A DNA stretch of 44,897 nt from Gammaproteobacteria bacterium UBA7803 (GCA_002480525.1 DLCH01000074.1:98095-142991); one strand, 5' to 3'. Shown: positions 15,883 to 24,411, counted from the stretch's first letter. The notes: generated by a model from the sequence alone, not told the origin. Numbers and translations: made by a program.

Positions 15883-17018
15883 GCAGACCTCCGTTGGGCG
15901 GCAGGGTGGTTGGCGTCCGCCCGCGCGGCTGCGCGGGCCGGTGCCAGCGGCTTCGGATTCGCCAGCACGCGGACGACGTTGAGGTTCTCCAGGGCGGCCA
16001 TGGCGATGTCCGGCGCCACGCCGAAGTCCACCAGGCAGGCGATCTCGGTGACGCCGATGGCGTCGATCTCGTCCACCGTGTCCAGGCATTTCTCGAAGGA
16101 GCCCATCAGGCTCGCCATGTGGAAGTACTTCTCGAAGGAGGCGTCGAGCACCTGGTCCACGGTCTCCGGCGTGAGATCGCCGGTGGAGATGTCCTGGGCG
16201 CCACGGATGAACGGCACCGACTGGATGTGGGCGCTGGCCAGGTTGAGCGAGCTCGCCAGGTAGCGGCGCATCGGTTCGCGGACGATCTCGCGCACCTCCT
16301 CGTCGGAGTCGCCGACGAAGGTGTGCAGCATCAGCGTCACCCGCGGATCGCCGTCGTGTTCGGCCGCTTCCCAGGCCTGGCGATAGATGCGGATCTTGTC
16401 GGCGAGCCCCTGCAGGGTCTGGCCCAGGAGATGGGTGAGCACCCCGGCGCCCAGCTCGCCGGCCTGACGGAAGGTCTCCGGATTGGCCGCCGCGGTGATC
16501 CAGATGGGCAGCTCGGGCTGCAGCGGGCGGGGCATGGTGGTGACGGCCAGGGACTCGCCCTGGGGGTTGCTGCGGTAGTGGGGGCGCCCGGCCCAGAGGT
16601 CCCGGAGGGTGTCGATGCCCTCGGCGAACACGTCCTTGCGCTGCTCGAACAGGGCCTGGCGGTCGGAGATCACGAAGTCGTTGGGGACCCAGCCGCAGGC
16701 GAGGCCCAGGCCCACCCGGCCGCCGGAGATGTTGTCCACCATCGCCCATTCCTCGGCGACCCGGATCGGATCGTGCAGCGGCAGCACCACGCTGCCGGAG
16801 CAGATGCCCACGTTGCGGGTCGTTCCCGCGATGGCGGCGGCCAGCACGGCGGGGTTCGGGGACAGGCCGCCGAAGTCGTGGAAGTGACGCTCGGGTGTCC
16901 ACACCCGCGAGAAGCCGTTGCGGTCCGCCCAGCGGGCGCTGTCGAGGATGAATTCGTACCGGCCAGGCGCGGCGTCGGCGGCGTCGTCGTTGGCGAAGTA
17001 GAAGAGGCTGAATTCCAT
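15879..17018 (-). CDS. LLM-class flavin monooxygenase, MupA/Atu3640-like
   Basis: A 379-residue TIM-barrel flavin-dependent monooxygenase of the luciferase-like superfamily. F-S-L-F-Y-F-A-N at the N-terminus, W-T-P-E-R-H-F-H-D-F-G-G-L-S-P-N-P-A near residue 40 and G-L-A-C-G-W-V-P-N-D-F near 105 match the MupA/Atu3640 subfamily known from polyketide and peptide biosynthesis clusters. It needs reduced flavin from a separate reductase. The ATG at 17018 fits the family N-terminus; an upstream ATG at 17114 would add an unrelated stretch. It is the first gene of a two-gene operon with the AurF-like enzyme. No synthase gene is nearby, which is unusual for this subfamily. Confidence 0.87.
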   Translation of the reverse strand: MEFSLFYFANDDAADAAPGRYEFILDSARWADRNGFSRVWTPERHFHDFGGLSPNPAVLAAAIAGTTRNVGICSGSVVLPLHDPIRVAEEWAMVDNISGGRVGLGLACGWVPNDFVISDRQALFEQRKDVFAEGIDTLRDLWAGRPHYRSNPQGESLAVTTMPRPLQPELPIWITAAANPETFRQAGELGAGVLTHLLGQTLQGLADKIRIYRQAWEAAEHDGDPRVTLMLHTFVGDSDEEVREIVREPMRRYLASSLNLASAHIQSVPFIRGAQDISTGDLTPETVDQVLDASFEKYFHMASLMGSFEKCLDTVDEIDAIGVTEIACLVDFGVAPDIAMAALENLNVVRVLANPKPLAPARAAARADANHPAAQRRSA

Positions 17019-17072
17019 GGCGCGATCCGCTGATTGGCTGGTCTTCAGGCTAGGCCGGCCCGGCATCGTCGA

Positions 17073-17088
17073 TTTGATCGAGATCAAA
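17073..17088 (-). promoter_or_regulatory. perfect FNR/Anr-type box upstream of the monooxygenase operon
   Basis: TTTGATCGAGATCAAA contains TTGAT-N4-ATCAA, the full consensus for FNR/Anr/Dnr regulators, with one more pairing base on each side. Its centre is 62 nt before the minus-strand start at 17018. On the minus strand a weak -10-like TAGCCT (17053-17048) lies about where a class II activated promoter needs it. The amidohydrolase start is 138 nt away on the other side. The site is visible; the direction and sign of control are inferred. Confidence 0.75.
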
Positions 17089-17217
17089 CCGGCTCCGGCA
17101 GGCTGACAAACCACTCACGACTCCGGCATCCCCGTTACAGGCGGGGCCGGCGAGGCGCTGGAGCCTTTCCGGCGGGTCCGGTACCGTTGCCGCCAGGTAC
17201 GGCGATTCGGGGCGCAC

Positions 17218-19077
17218 ATGCACTGGGACCTGCTGATCCGGGGGGCCAGGGTGTTCGACGGGACCGGCGGTCCCGGGCGGATGCTCGACATCGCGGTCGC
17301 CGATGGTCGGGTCGCCGCCGAGGGCATCGACCTGCCCGCCGAAGCCGCCCGCGAGGTCCACGATGCCCGGGGCTGCTGGCTCGTGCCGGGGCTGCTGGAC
17401 ATCCACACCCACGAGGACCTGGAGGTGGAGCTGGAGCCCGGGCTGCCGGAAGTGGTGCGCCACGGCACCACCACGGTGGTGGCGGGCAACTGCAGCATCG
17501 GGCTCGCCTTCGGCAATCAGCGGCGCGATGGCCAGGACCCCATCGTCGACTGCTTCGCCCGGGTGGAGAACATCCCCAAGCCGGTGCTGGCCAAGGCCGC
17601 CGACCGGGCCACCTGGCGCACCACCGGCGCCTACCTCGAGCATCTGGACGGATTGCCGCTCGGCGCCAACATCACGCCGCTGCTGCCCCATTCCATGCTG
17701 CGCATCGAGGTGATGGGCCTCGAGGACAGCGTCTCGCGCGATCCCACCGAGGACGAGCGCCGCGCCATGGTGGCTCTGCTCGAGCGCGCCATGGAGGAGG
17801 GCTATCCCGGGTTCTCCACGGACAGCCTGCCGCTCCACTTCCTGGCCGCGCGGGCCCACCTCGGCAAGCGCATTCCCACCCAGTACGCCAGGTTCGACGA
17901 GTACCGGGCGCTGACCGACGTGGTGCGGCGTCACGACCGGGTGTGGCAGATGACGCCGGCCACCGACGATGCCGCCCTGACCCTCAAGCTCATGTTCCTC
18001 ACCAGCGGCCGGCTGTACGGCCGCCCTCTGAAGGTCACGGCGCTGGCGGCCCTGGACACCGTGAACAACCGCGCCACCCGCCGGCGGGCGACGGGACTGG
18101 CGAAGCTGCTCAACACCCGGCTGGTGGACGGCCGGTTCAGGATGCAGGCGCTGGCCGCGCCGTTCCGGATCTGGAGCGAAGGCGCCGTCAGCCCCCTGGC
18201 CGAAGGCGACCCGCTGATGCGCCGGCTGATCGAGACCGAGCTCGAGGACCGGGAGGCCCGGCGGCGCATTCTCGAGGATCCGGAGTACGTGGAGGCCTTC
18301 CGGGAGATGTGGGCGCGGGGCAAGTCCGGGTTCGGAGTGGCCCGGCTGCAGCGCCTGCTGCGGCTGGAGGACGCCTTTCTGACCCGCGACCTGGCGGACA
18401 TGATCGTCTACCGCTCGCCGGTGCCCGGCTGGGAGGGGCACTCGCTGGCCACCGTCTACGCCCGCTACCTGGCCTGGCGCGGGCCCGGCGGCGCCGCGGC
18501 CGATGCGGACGAGCAGCTCGCCTTCGAGGCCCTCGGCCGCGGCCTGCGGGACGACGGCGAGTTCTTCCTGGCGCTGCTGCGGCATTTCGACCGCGACCTG
18601 TACTGGCACTACGTGCAGGCGAACCGGGACCCGGCGGTGATCAAGCGGCTGCTGCTGGAGCCGGCGCTGCTGCCCGGCTTCAACGACAGCGGCGCCCACG
18701 TCACCAACATGGCGTTCTACGACGGCAATCTGCGGGCCCTGGCGCTGGCACTGGCGGAATCCGAAGCGGTGTTCAGCCGCATGGTCGGCCGGCTGACCCG
18801 GGAACCCGCGGAATTTTTCGGCCTGGACGCGGGTCGAATCGACGTGGGATCCCGTGCCGACATCGTGCTGCTGAATCCGCAGAGCCTCGAGGCCTACGAC
18901 GGCGAGGCGAACGTGCGCTATCAGTACCGGCCGGCCTTCGAATGCCACCAGCTCGTGAACCGCTCGGATGGCGTGGTGGCCGGCGTCTGGGTGGGCGGCC
19001 GGCAGCTCTGGGACGGCGCCGGTTTCACGGCCGGTTTCGGCCGGGACCGGGCGGGCCGCGCCCTGAGGGTCGCGTGA
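17218..19077 (+). CDS. amidohydrolase, D-aminoacylase-like
   Basis: A 619-residue metal-dependent hydrolase. The N-terminal beta domain (D-L-L-I-R-G-A-R-V-F-D-G-T-G) is followed by D-I-H-T-H-E-D with H63 and H65 as metal ligands. G-N-C-S-I-G contains Cys92, as in the zinc-bridging cysteine of D-aminoacylase. N-D-S-G-A-H near residue 489 supplies the catalytic Asp490, and A-D-I-V-L-L-N-P near the end closes the beta domain. The family removes N-acyl groups from D-amino acids or opens related amides. Here it could act on an unrelated lactam or amide. The ATG at 17218 is the first in frame. Its stop overlaps the next gene by 4 nt (GTGA). Confidence 0.87.
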   Translation: MHWDLLIRGARVFDGTGGPGRMLDIAVADGRVAAEGIDLPAEAAREVHDARGCWLVPGLLDIHTHEDLEVELEPGLPEVVRHGTTTVVAGNCSIGLAFGNQRRDGQDPIVDCFARVENIPKPVLAKAADRATWRTTGAYLEHLDGLPLGANITPLLPHSMLRIEVMGLEDSVSRDPTEDERRAMVALLERAMEEGYPGFSTDSLPLHFLAARAHLGKRIPTQYARFDEYRALTDVVRRHDRVWQMTPATDDAALTLKLMFLTSGRLYGRPLKVTALAALDTVNNRATRRRATGLAKLLNTRLVDGRFRMQALAAPFRIWSEGAVSPLAEGDPLMRRLIETELEDREARRRILEDPEYVEAFREMWARGKSGFGVARLQRLLRLEDAFLTRDLADMIVYRSPVPGWEGHSLATVYARYLAWRGPGGAAADADEQLAFEALGRGLRDDGEFFLALLRHFDRDLYWHYVQANRDPAVIKRLLLEPALLPGFNDSGAHVTNMAFYDGNLRALALALAESEAVFSRMVGRLTREPAEFFGLDAGRIDVGSRADIVLLNPQSLEAYDGEANVRYQYRPAFECHQLVNRSDGVVAGVWVGGRQLWDGAGFTAGFGRDRAGRALRVA

Positions 19078-19607
19078 GCGCCGCCGCCCGCCTGCTCGCC
19101 TGCGCGCTGCTCGGCTGGTCCGCCCAGGCCGCCGGCGGGGCCGCCGGCGCGGCCGCCGGCGCGGCCGGGGAGGGCGAGATCTACGTGTCCCGGGGCGATC
19201 ACGGCGAGGTCAGCTTCTCCGATCAGGCGGCGCCCGGCGCGGAACGGGTGATCATCGAGACGGCCCCGGCGGCGGAGGATCCCCTGGCCGAGCTGGAGCG
19301 GCGCATCGAGCAGACGCTGGCGGTGGCGGGCGCGCTGGAGGAATCGAGGCTCGCCCGGGAGCGGATCCGGGCCGAGGAACGGGCCGCCAGGGCGGCGGAG
19401 GCGAGGGCGGCCGCGCCGCCGGTGGTGGTCTACGAGGACGACGACGCGGCGCTGCCGTATCTGTATCCCCGGCCGTACCGGTCCAGCTACCGCCGCTGGG
19501 ACCGGCCGCACGACCGCCGCAAGCCGCCCCACGACCGGCCGCAGCCCGGCCCGAAGCCCGAGCCGTCGGAGAAGACGCTGTCCAAGCGATTCCTGACGGA
19601 CGACTGA
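19074..19607 (+). CDS. DUF4124-like secreted protein
   Basis: A 177-residue protein starting at a GTG that overlaps the amidohydrolase stop by 4 nt. Residues 1-20 form a signal peptide (A-A-A-R-L-L-A-C-A-L-L-G-W-S-A-Q-A-A). The next part, E-I-Y-V-S-R-G-D-H-G-E-V-S-F-S-D, is the compact DUF4124 pattern found in many gammaproteobacterial envelope proteins of unknown role. An Ala/Arg-rich helical linker and a Tyr/Arg/Pro-rich tail follow. It should be periplasmic. Co-translation with the amidohydrolase may be only positional. No function is known for the family. Confidence 0.8.
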   Translation: MSAAARLLACALLGWSAQAAGGAAGAAAGAAGEGEIYVSRGDHGEVSFSDQAAPGAERVIIETAPAAEDPLAELERRIEQTLAVAGALEESRLARERIRAEERAARAAEARAAAPPVVVYEDDDAALPYLYPRPYRSSYRRWDRPHDRRKPPHDRPQPGPKPEPSEKTLSKRFLTDD

Positions 19608-20004
19608 GTCACCCCCGCCGCCGCCGCCACCCGATGTAGGAGCGGCCTCCCGGCCGCGGTTGCCACCCCACGTGGGAGCGGCCTCCCGGCCGCGAACTGG
19701 CGAACGCGCATCGGCCCCCGGCGATCGACCTCTGGCCCGTAGGAGCGGTCTCCAGACCGCGATCCGGGGAGCACGCAACGGCCCCCGGGCGATCGCGGTC
19801 TGGAGACCGCTCCCACAGAGCGTCTGCGGCCAGGTGGCTGCGCCTCCAGTCGCGGCCGGGAGGCCGCTCCCACAGAGCGTCTGCGGCCAGGTGGCTGCGC
19901 CTCCAGTCGCGGCCGGGAGGCCGCTCCCACAGAGAGCCTGCGGGCAGGCGGCTGCGCCCCGAGTCGCGGCCGGGAGGCCGCTCCTGCGAGGCGGTCGTGG
20001 TGGG
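19608..20004. repeat. REP-like palindrome array between convergent genes, with 57-bp tandem part
   Basis: This 397-nt gap holds seven copies of a 23-24-bp imperfect palindrome beginning GTGGGAGCGGCCTCCCGG and ending CCGCGA. Three are in the plus direction (19636, 19672, 19739) and four are inverted (19793, 19850, 19907, 19964). The inverted copies are spaced exactly 57 bp apart and share the intervening sequence, so they form a tandem duplication. Two versions exist, with CTCCCGGC or CTCCAGAC in the stem, both keeping base pairing. This matches REP/BIME elements that RAYT transposases mobilise. No coding frame is supported in the gap. Confidence 0.9.
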
Positions 20005-21165
20005 TCAGTCCTTGGGCTGGCCCAGGATGCGCTCGGCGATGATGTTGCGCTGGATGTTGGGCGTGCCGCCGCCGATCACCACGTTCGGCCACGACAGGCT
20101 CGACTTGGCCCAGCTGCCGCCGTCGACGGCGCTGTCGCCGCCGGGCATCTCCAGGCCCGCCTGGCCGGTGAGGGCCACGGCGAAGTCGTCCATCTCGATC
20201 TCCAGGCTCGCCCGGTGCAGCTTGTTCACCGAGGTCTCGGAGGTGAGCGGCTCGCCCTTGAGCTGCTTGGTGAGGTAGCGCAGGCCGTTGTACTTCATGG
20301 CCGCGATCTTGGCCTCGAAGGTCGCCAGGGTGCGGCGCACCAGCGGGTCCTCGCTGGCCGGACGGCCCTGTTTGGTGGTCTTCTTCACCAGCTCGCGCAG
20401 GGTGTCGAGCTTGTCGAACATCTGGGTCACCTCGCCGATGCTCGAGCGCTCGTTGGCCAGCGCCGACACGGTGACCATCCAGCCCTGGCCTTCCTCGCCG
20501 AGCCGGTTCTCCACCGGCACCTTCACGTCGGTGAAGAACACCTCGGCGAAGTGGCGGTCGCCGGCCATGTTCTCGATGGGCCGGACCTCCACCCCTTCGG
20601 CGTCCATGGGCACCAGCAGGCAGGTGATGCCCCGGTGCTTCTTCTCGGGGTCCCAGCTCGTCCTGACCAGCAGGATGATCCAGTCCGCCCAGGGCGCGCC
20701 GGAGGTCCAGATCTTCTGGCCGTTGACCACGTAGTGGTCGCCTTCCTTCACGGCCTTGCACTGGATCGACGCCAGGTCGGAGCCGTAGTTGGGCTCGGAG
20801 TAGCCGGTGCACCAGCTCACCTTGGAGTCGAGGATGTCCGGAATGAACTTCTGCTTCTGCTCGTCGGTGCCGTACTGCATGATGCCGGGCCCGACCCAGG
20901 CGAGCCCCATGAACGACGTGCCCAGCGGCGGCGCCTTGGCGAGGGCCATCTCCTCCCGGAGAATCGCCTGCTCGATGAGGCCGCCGTCGCTGCCGCCGTA
21001 TTCCTTCGGCCAGGAGAATCCGACCCAGCCCTTCTCCCGGACCTTCTCCAGCCAGGTGTTCAGGAACTTGCCGTCCTGCTGGTTCTTCGGCGGCAGGTTC
21101 TGCTTCAGGAAGCCGCGGACCTCCTCACGGAAAGACTGTTCCTCTGCGGTGTATTCGAAATCCAT
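20005..21165 (-). CDS. acyl-CoA dehydrogenase, long subunit
   Basis: A 386-residue acyl-CoA dehydrogenase. S-E-P-N-Y-G-S-D-L-A-S-I-Q near residue 130, N-G-Q-K-I-W-T-S-G-A near 155 and the C-terminal G-G-G-T-P-N-I-Q-R-N-I-I-A-E-R are as in the FadE group found in steroid and terpenoid pathways. The position of the medium-chain catalytic Glu is a Gly here. The ATG at 21165 overlaps the previous stop (TAATG) and has GGGAGG 6 nt upstream. It is the last gene of the SDR-CoA transferase-dehydrogenase operon and probably forms a heteromer with the 366-residue dehydrogenase just before it. Its substrate is unknown. Confidence 0.9.
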   Translation of the reverse strand: MDFEYTAEEQSFREEVRGFLKQNLPPKNQQDGKFLNTWLEKVREKGWVGFSWPKEYGGSDGGLIEQAILREEMALAKAPPLGTSFMGLAWVGPGIMQYGTDEQKQKFIPDILDSKVSWCTGYSEPNYGSDLASIQCKAVKEGDHYVVNGQKIWTSGAPWADWIILLVRTSWDPEKKHRGITCLLVPMDAEGVEVRPIENMAGDRHFAEVFFTDVKVPVENRLGEEGQGWMVTVSALANERSSIGEVTQMFDKLDTLRELVKKTTKQGRPASEDPLVRRTLATFEAKIAAMKYNGLRYLTKQLKGEPLTSETSVNKLHRASLEIEMDDFAVALTGQAGLEMPGGDSAVDGGSWAKSSLSWPNVVIGGGTPNIQRNIIAERILGQPKD

Positions 21166-22265
21166 TACAGGCCTCCCAGGCTGGCGACGCGATCCAGGTG
21201 ATAGTCGGAATCCCCGTACATGGGGCGGGCCCATTTGGATCGCTTGAGATAGAGCTGAATGTCGTACTCGGCGGTGAAACCGATGGCGCCGTGCAGGCCG
21301 ACACCGTCGATGCCGATCTTCGCGAAGGCGTCGGAAGCGTAGCCCTTGGCGAGGGACACGGCCCGCGGCAGCTCCTCCGTCGCGTCGTCCACGGTCCAGG
21401 CGGCGTAGTAGAGCAGCGACTTGAAGGACTCCACGTCGACGAAGATGTCGGCGAGGCGGTGCTTCACGCCCTGATACTGGCCGATCGGCTTGCCGAACTG
21501 AATGCGCTCCTTGGCGTACTCGCTGGTCATGCTCAGCGCGGCTTCCGCCGCGCCGACCATCTCGGCGGTCACGGCGACGGCGCCCAGGTCCGTGAGGAAC
21601 GCCAGGTCGGCCTCGGTCATCGGCAGGATCATGTCGGCGGACACCACCGTGTCGACGGTGACGCTGCCGCCCGGCTTGGTGCGGTCCATGCCCGGCTGGG
21701 CCTTGACCGTGACCTGGTCCCGGGACAGGCCGGCCAGCGCCAGCCCGTCCGGGCCGCGGAAAGCCAGCAGGTAGTAGTGCGCGGCCATGGCGTCGGGCAC
21801 GAAGGGCTTGGTGCCGGACAGCTTGACGCCGCCGTCGGCGCGCTCGCCGGTCAGCGTGATCGCTTCGGGGGCGATCCAGTTCGGCTCGTCGTACAGGGCC
21901 AGGGTGCAGATCGCCTCGCCGGAGGACAGACCCGGCAGCCAGTTCCTGCGGTGGTCGTCACTGCCGCAGCGCAGGATCGCCGCGCAGGACAGGGCCTGGG
22001 AGGCGACGGGCAGGGGCGACAGGCCGCGGCCGGTCTCCTCCAGCACCACGGTCAGGTCGATCCACTTGAGGCCCAGGCCGCCGAAGTCCTCGGGCACGAT
22101 CAGGCCGAGCCAGCCGAGCTCGCCGGCCTGTTTCCACAGGTCGGCGTCGAAGCCGTCCTCCCTGGCCATCAGCTCCCGCACCTTGGGGATGGCGCAGGCC
22201 TCCTCCATGAACCGCCGCACCTGATCGCGCAGCAGGTTCTGCTCCTCGGTGAATCCGAAATTCAT
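21165..22265 (-). CDS. acyl-CoA dehydrogenase, short partner subunit
   Basis: A 366-residue acyl-CoA dehydrogenase-family protein. The N-terminal helices (F-G-F-T-E-E-Q-N-L-L-R-D-Q-V-R-R-F) and I-Q-F-G-K-P-I-G-Q-Y-Q-G near residue 268 are typical. The C-terminus has G-A-I-G-F-T-A-E-Y-D-I-Q-L-Y-L-K-R and ends with Y-G-D-S-D-Y-H-L in place of the E-G-T motif. It is coupled to the CoA transferase gene upstream (4-nt overlap, ATGA) and to the long dehydrogenase downstream (TAATG). The pair resembles alpha2beta2 dehydrogenases such as FadE28-FadE29 by size and order, which is an inference. Confidence 0.88.
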   Translation of the reverse strand: MNFGFTEEQNLLRDQVRRFMEEACAIPKVRELMAREDGFDADLWKQAGELGWLGLIVPEDFGGLGLKWIDLTVVLEETGRGLSPLPVASQALSCAAILRCGSDDHRRNWLPGLSSGEAICTLALYDEPNWIAPEAITLTGERADGGVKLSGTKPFVPDAMAAHYYLLAFRGPDGLALAGLSRDQVTVKAQPGMDRTKPGGSVTVDTVVSADMILPMTEADLAFLTDLGAVAVTAEMVGAAEAALSMTSEYAKERIQFGKPIGQYQGVKHRLADIFVDVESFKSLLYYAAWTVDDATEELPRAVSLAKGYASDAFAKIGIDGVGLHGAIGFTAEYDIQLYLKRSKWARPMYGDSDYHLDRVASLGGL

Positions 22266-23464
22266 GACACGATTCCTCTGTTGAAGTAATCCTCGATGCG
22301 ATCTCCCAGGCCGGCGAGGGTCAGTATCTCGCGGGTGTGCTGGCCGACGGTGGGCGCCGGCGCGCCGGCCTCGGCCGGGGTCGCGGAAAACAGCGGTGCC
22401 GGGCGCGCGTCGCGCAGGCGGCCGGCCACCGGATGATCGATCTCGCGGAACAGCCGATTGTGCTGCACCTGGGGGTCCTCGTGCAGCTCCGCGAGCCGGC
22501 GCACCCGGGCGAAGGGGACCTGCTCGGCGGCCATGCGGCGGCCGATGTCCTCCACCGGCAGGGTCGCCGCCACCGCGGCCACCTCGGTGGCCATGACCTC
22601 GCGCAGCGCGTCGCGGTGCTGCATGCGCGCGTCCAGGGTGGCGAAGCGCGGGTCCTCGGCGATGTGCGCCAGGCCGTACGCCCGGCACAGCCCGGCGAAC
22701 TCGTCCTGGGTCAGGGTCATGGTGGCGCCCCAGCCGTCCGCGTACTGCTGGACCGTGCCGGAAGCGCCGACCGGCGGACGCTGATCGACGCCGTCGCCGA
22801 GCAGGATCCGGTCCGAGGCGGTGTCGCTCCAGCCGAAGGCGATGGCCGTGTCCAGCATCGACAGCTCGATGAGCTGGCCGCGCCCGGACTTCGACCGGGC
22901 GAGCAGGGCCGCGGTGATCGCCTGGCAGCCCGTCGCTGCGGTCAGCTTGTCGAGCAGCAGCATGTTGACCTGCTCGGGCCGGTCGGGGTGCTCCGGGTGG
23001 ATCCGGCCCTGGACGTCGGCGATGCCGCCGTAGCACTGGATGATCGGGTCGTAGGCCCGTTCCCGGGCGCGCGGCCCGGTCTGGCCGAAGCCGCTGATCG
23101 ACAGGTAGACCAGCCCCGGATTGTCGGCGGACAGATCGGCGTAGCCGATGCCGAGCCGGTCGACCACGCCCGGGCGGAAGTTCTGGATGACCACGTCGGC
23201 GTCCCGGGCCAGCCGGCGCACGATGTCGACCCCTTCCGGCGTGCCGAGGTCGGCGGCGATGGACCGCTTGCCCCGGTTCAGCACGTGAAAGAAGCCGGAA
23301 TAGCCGTTGCGCCGGCTGCCGACGTGACGCTGGATGTCACCGTCGCCGGTGCGTTCGACCTTGATGACGTCCGCGCCCTGGTCCGCCAGCAGGGCGCCGG
23401 TCAGGGGACCGGACACCACTGCGGACAGATCGATGACGCGGAACCCGTCCAGCGGGCCCGCCAC
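22262..23464 (-). CDS. CaiB/BaiF-family CoA transferase
   Basis: A 400-residue family III CoA transferase. Early motifs are P-L-D-G-F-R-V-I-D-L-S-A-V-V-S-G-P, then A-D-V-I-K-V-E-R-T-G-D-G-D, N-R-G-K-R-S-I-A-A-D-L and V-I-Q-N-F-R-P-G-V-V-D-R-L-G. Later K-S-G-R-G-Q-L-I-E-L-S-M-L-D is the dimer-core motif. It should move CoA between a donor thioester and a carboxylic acid, either activating or releasing the acid that the neighbouring dehydrogenases handle. The ATG at 23464 is the family start. It lies 43 nt after the SDR gene in the same operon. The actual acid is unknown. Confidence 0.9.
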   Translation of the reverse strand: MAGPLDGFRVIDLSAVVSGPLTGALLADQGADVIKVERTGDGDIQRHVGSRRNGYSGFFHVLNRGKRSIAADLGTPEGVDIVRRLARDADVVIQNFRPGVVDRLGIGYADLSADNPGLVYLSISGFGQTGPRARERAYDPIIQCYGGIADVQGRIHPEHPDRPEQVNMLLLDKLTAATGCQAITAALLARSKSGRGQLIELSMLDTAIAFGWSDTASDRILLGDGVDQRPPVGASGTVQQYADGWGATMTLTQDEFAGLCRAYGLAHIAEDPRFATLDARMQHRDALREVMATEVAAVAATLPVEDIGRRMAAEQVPFARVRRLAELHEDPQVQHNRLFREIDHPVAGRLRDARPAPLFSATPAEAGAPAPTVGQHTREILTLAGLGDRIEDYFNRGIVS

Positions 23465-23507
23465 GCCGGCCTATTCCTGGATCGCCGGGCGCGGGGCCCG
23501 GACGGCC

Positions 23508-24383
23508 TCAGGCGCCACGGAGCGGATTGACCGGTGGCCAGTTCTCCTTGCTCGCGAGGATCTTCTCGCCGATCTCGGAGACGTCCCAGGTGCCCTGGTC
23601 GAGCGGCTTGTCGGCGATGGGCGTGAGCTGCCAGGACAGGAGCTGCACGCTGTTGCCGCCAATGAGGAACTGGCGGCCGGACACGTCCTTGGCCTCGTCG
23701 GTGCACAGCCAGACGATGGCCGGCGAGATGTTTTCCGGCGGGAACTTGTCCTGCACGCCTTCCGGCAGGATGTCGGCGGTCATCCGCGACATGGCCGTCG
23801 GCGCCAGGACGTTGACGGTGATGCCGTACTTGAGCCCCTCCAGCCACAGGCAGCGCATGAAGCCGGCGATGCCGGCCTTGGCGGCCCCGTAGTTGGTCTG
23901 GCCGAAGTTGCCGAGCAGGCCGGAGGTGGAGCTGGTGACCACGATGCGGCCGCCGCTGCCCTGCTCGAGCATCCTGTCGTAGGCAGCCTTGACGGTCAGG
24001 TAGGTGCCGCGCAGGTGGACGTTGATCACCGCGTCCCACATGGCGTCGTCCATGTTCTTGAAGGACTTGTCGCGGAGGATGCCGGCGTTGGCGATGAGGA
24101 TGTCGATCTGGCCGAACGCCTCGACGGCCTGGTCGACCATGCCCTGGGCATCGGCCTTGTCGGTGACGGAGCCGTAGTTGGCGACGGCCCGGCCGCCGGC
24201 GGCCTTGATCTCGTCGACTACCTGGTCCGCCATGTTGTGCGATGCGCCAGTGCCGTCGCGGCTGCCGCCGAGATCGTTGACCACGACCGCGGCGCCTTCC
24301 CTGGCCAGCAGCAGGGCGTGGGCGCGGCCGATGCCGCCGCCGGCGCCGGTGACGATCGCTACCTTACCGTCGAGCATTCCCAT
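23508..24383 (-). CDS. SDR dehydrogenase, HSD17B4/MFE-2-like
   Basis: A 291-residue short-chain dehydrogenase. T-G-A-G-G-G-I-G (12-19) binds the dinucleotide, N-D-L-G-G near residue 37 is the form seen in peroxisomal multifunctional enzyme 2 (HSD17B4), and Y165-G-A-A-K169 is the catalytic pair. It probably oxidises a 3-hydroxyacyl-CoA or a hydroxysteroid with NAD. The C-terminal extension after residue 245 is longer than in minimal SDRs, as in the HSD17B4 group. The ATG at 24383 has GGGAGA 6 nt upstream; an earlier ATG at 24464 would cross the promoter. It is the first gene of the four-gene catabolic operon. Confidence 0.9.
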   Translation of the reverse strand: MGMLDGKVAIVTGAGGGIGRAHALLLAREGAAVVVNDLGGSRDGTGASHNMADQVVDEIKAAGGRAVANYGSVTDKADAQGMVDQAVEAFGQIDILIANAGILRDKSFKNMDDAMWDAVINVHLRGTYLTVKAAYDRMLEQGSGGRIVVTSSTSGLLGNFGQTNYGAAKAGIAGFMRCLWLEGLKYGITVNVLAPTAMSRMTADILPEGVQDKFPPENISPAIVWLCTDEAKDVSGRQFLIGGNSVQLLSWQLTPIADKPLDQGTWDVSEIGEKILASKENWPPVNPLRGA

Positions 24384-24411
24384 GGTGGTTCTCCCTTCCT
24401 GATGTTCGCCT

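Noticed and set aside
15883..16902. N-terminal extension of the AurF-like frame
   Set aside because: It lies out of frame over the LLM gene and is Arg-rich; the ATG at 15882 has a clear ribosome site.
17034..19073. N-terminal extension of the DUF4124-like frame
   Set aside because: Shadow of the amidohydrolase gene; the GTG at 19074 gives a proper signal peptide.
19636..19987. CRISPR-like array
   Set aside because: The repeated unit is itself palindromic, occurs in both directions, and the sequence between the 57-bp copies is conserved, not unique. No cas gene is present.
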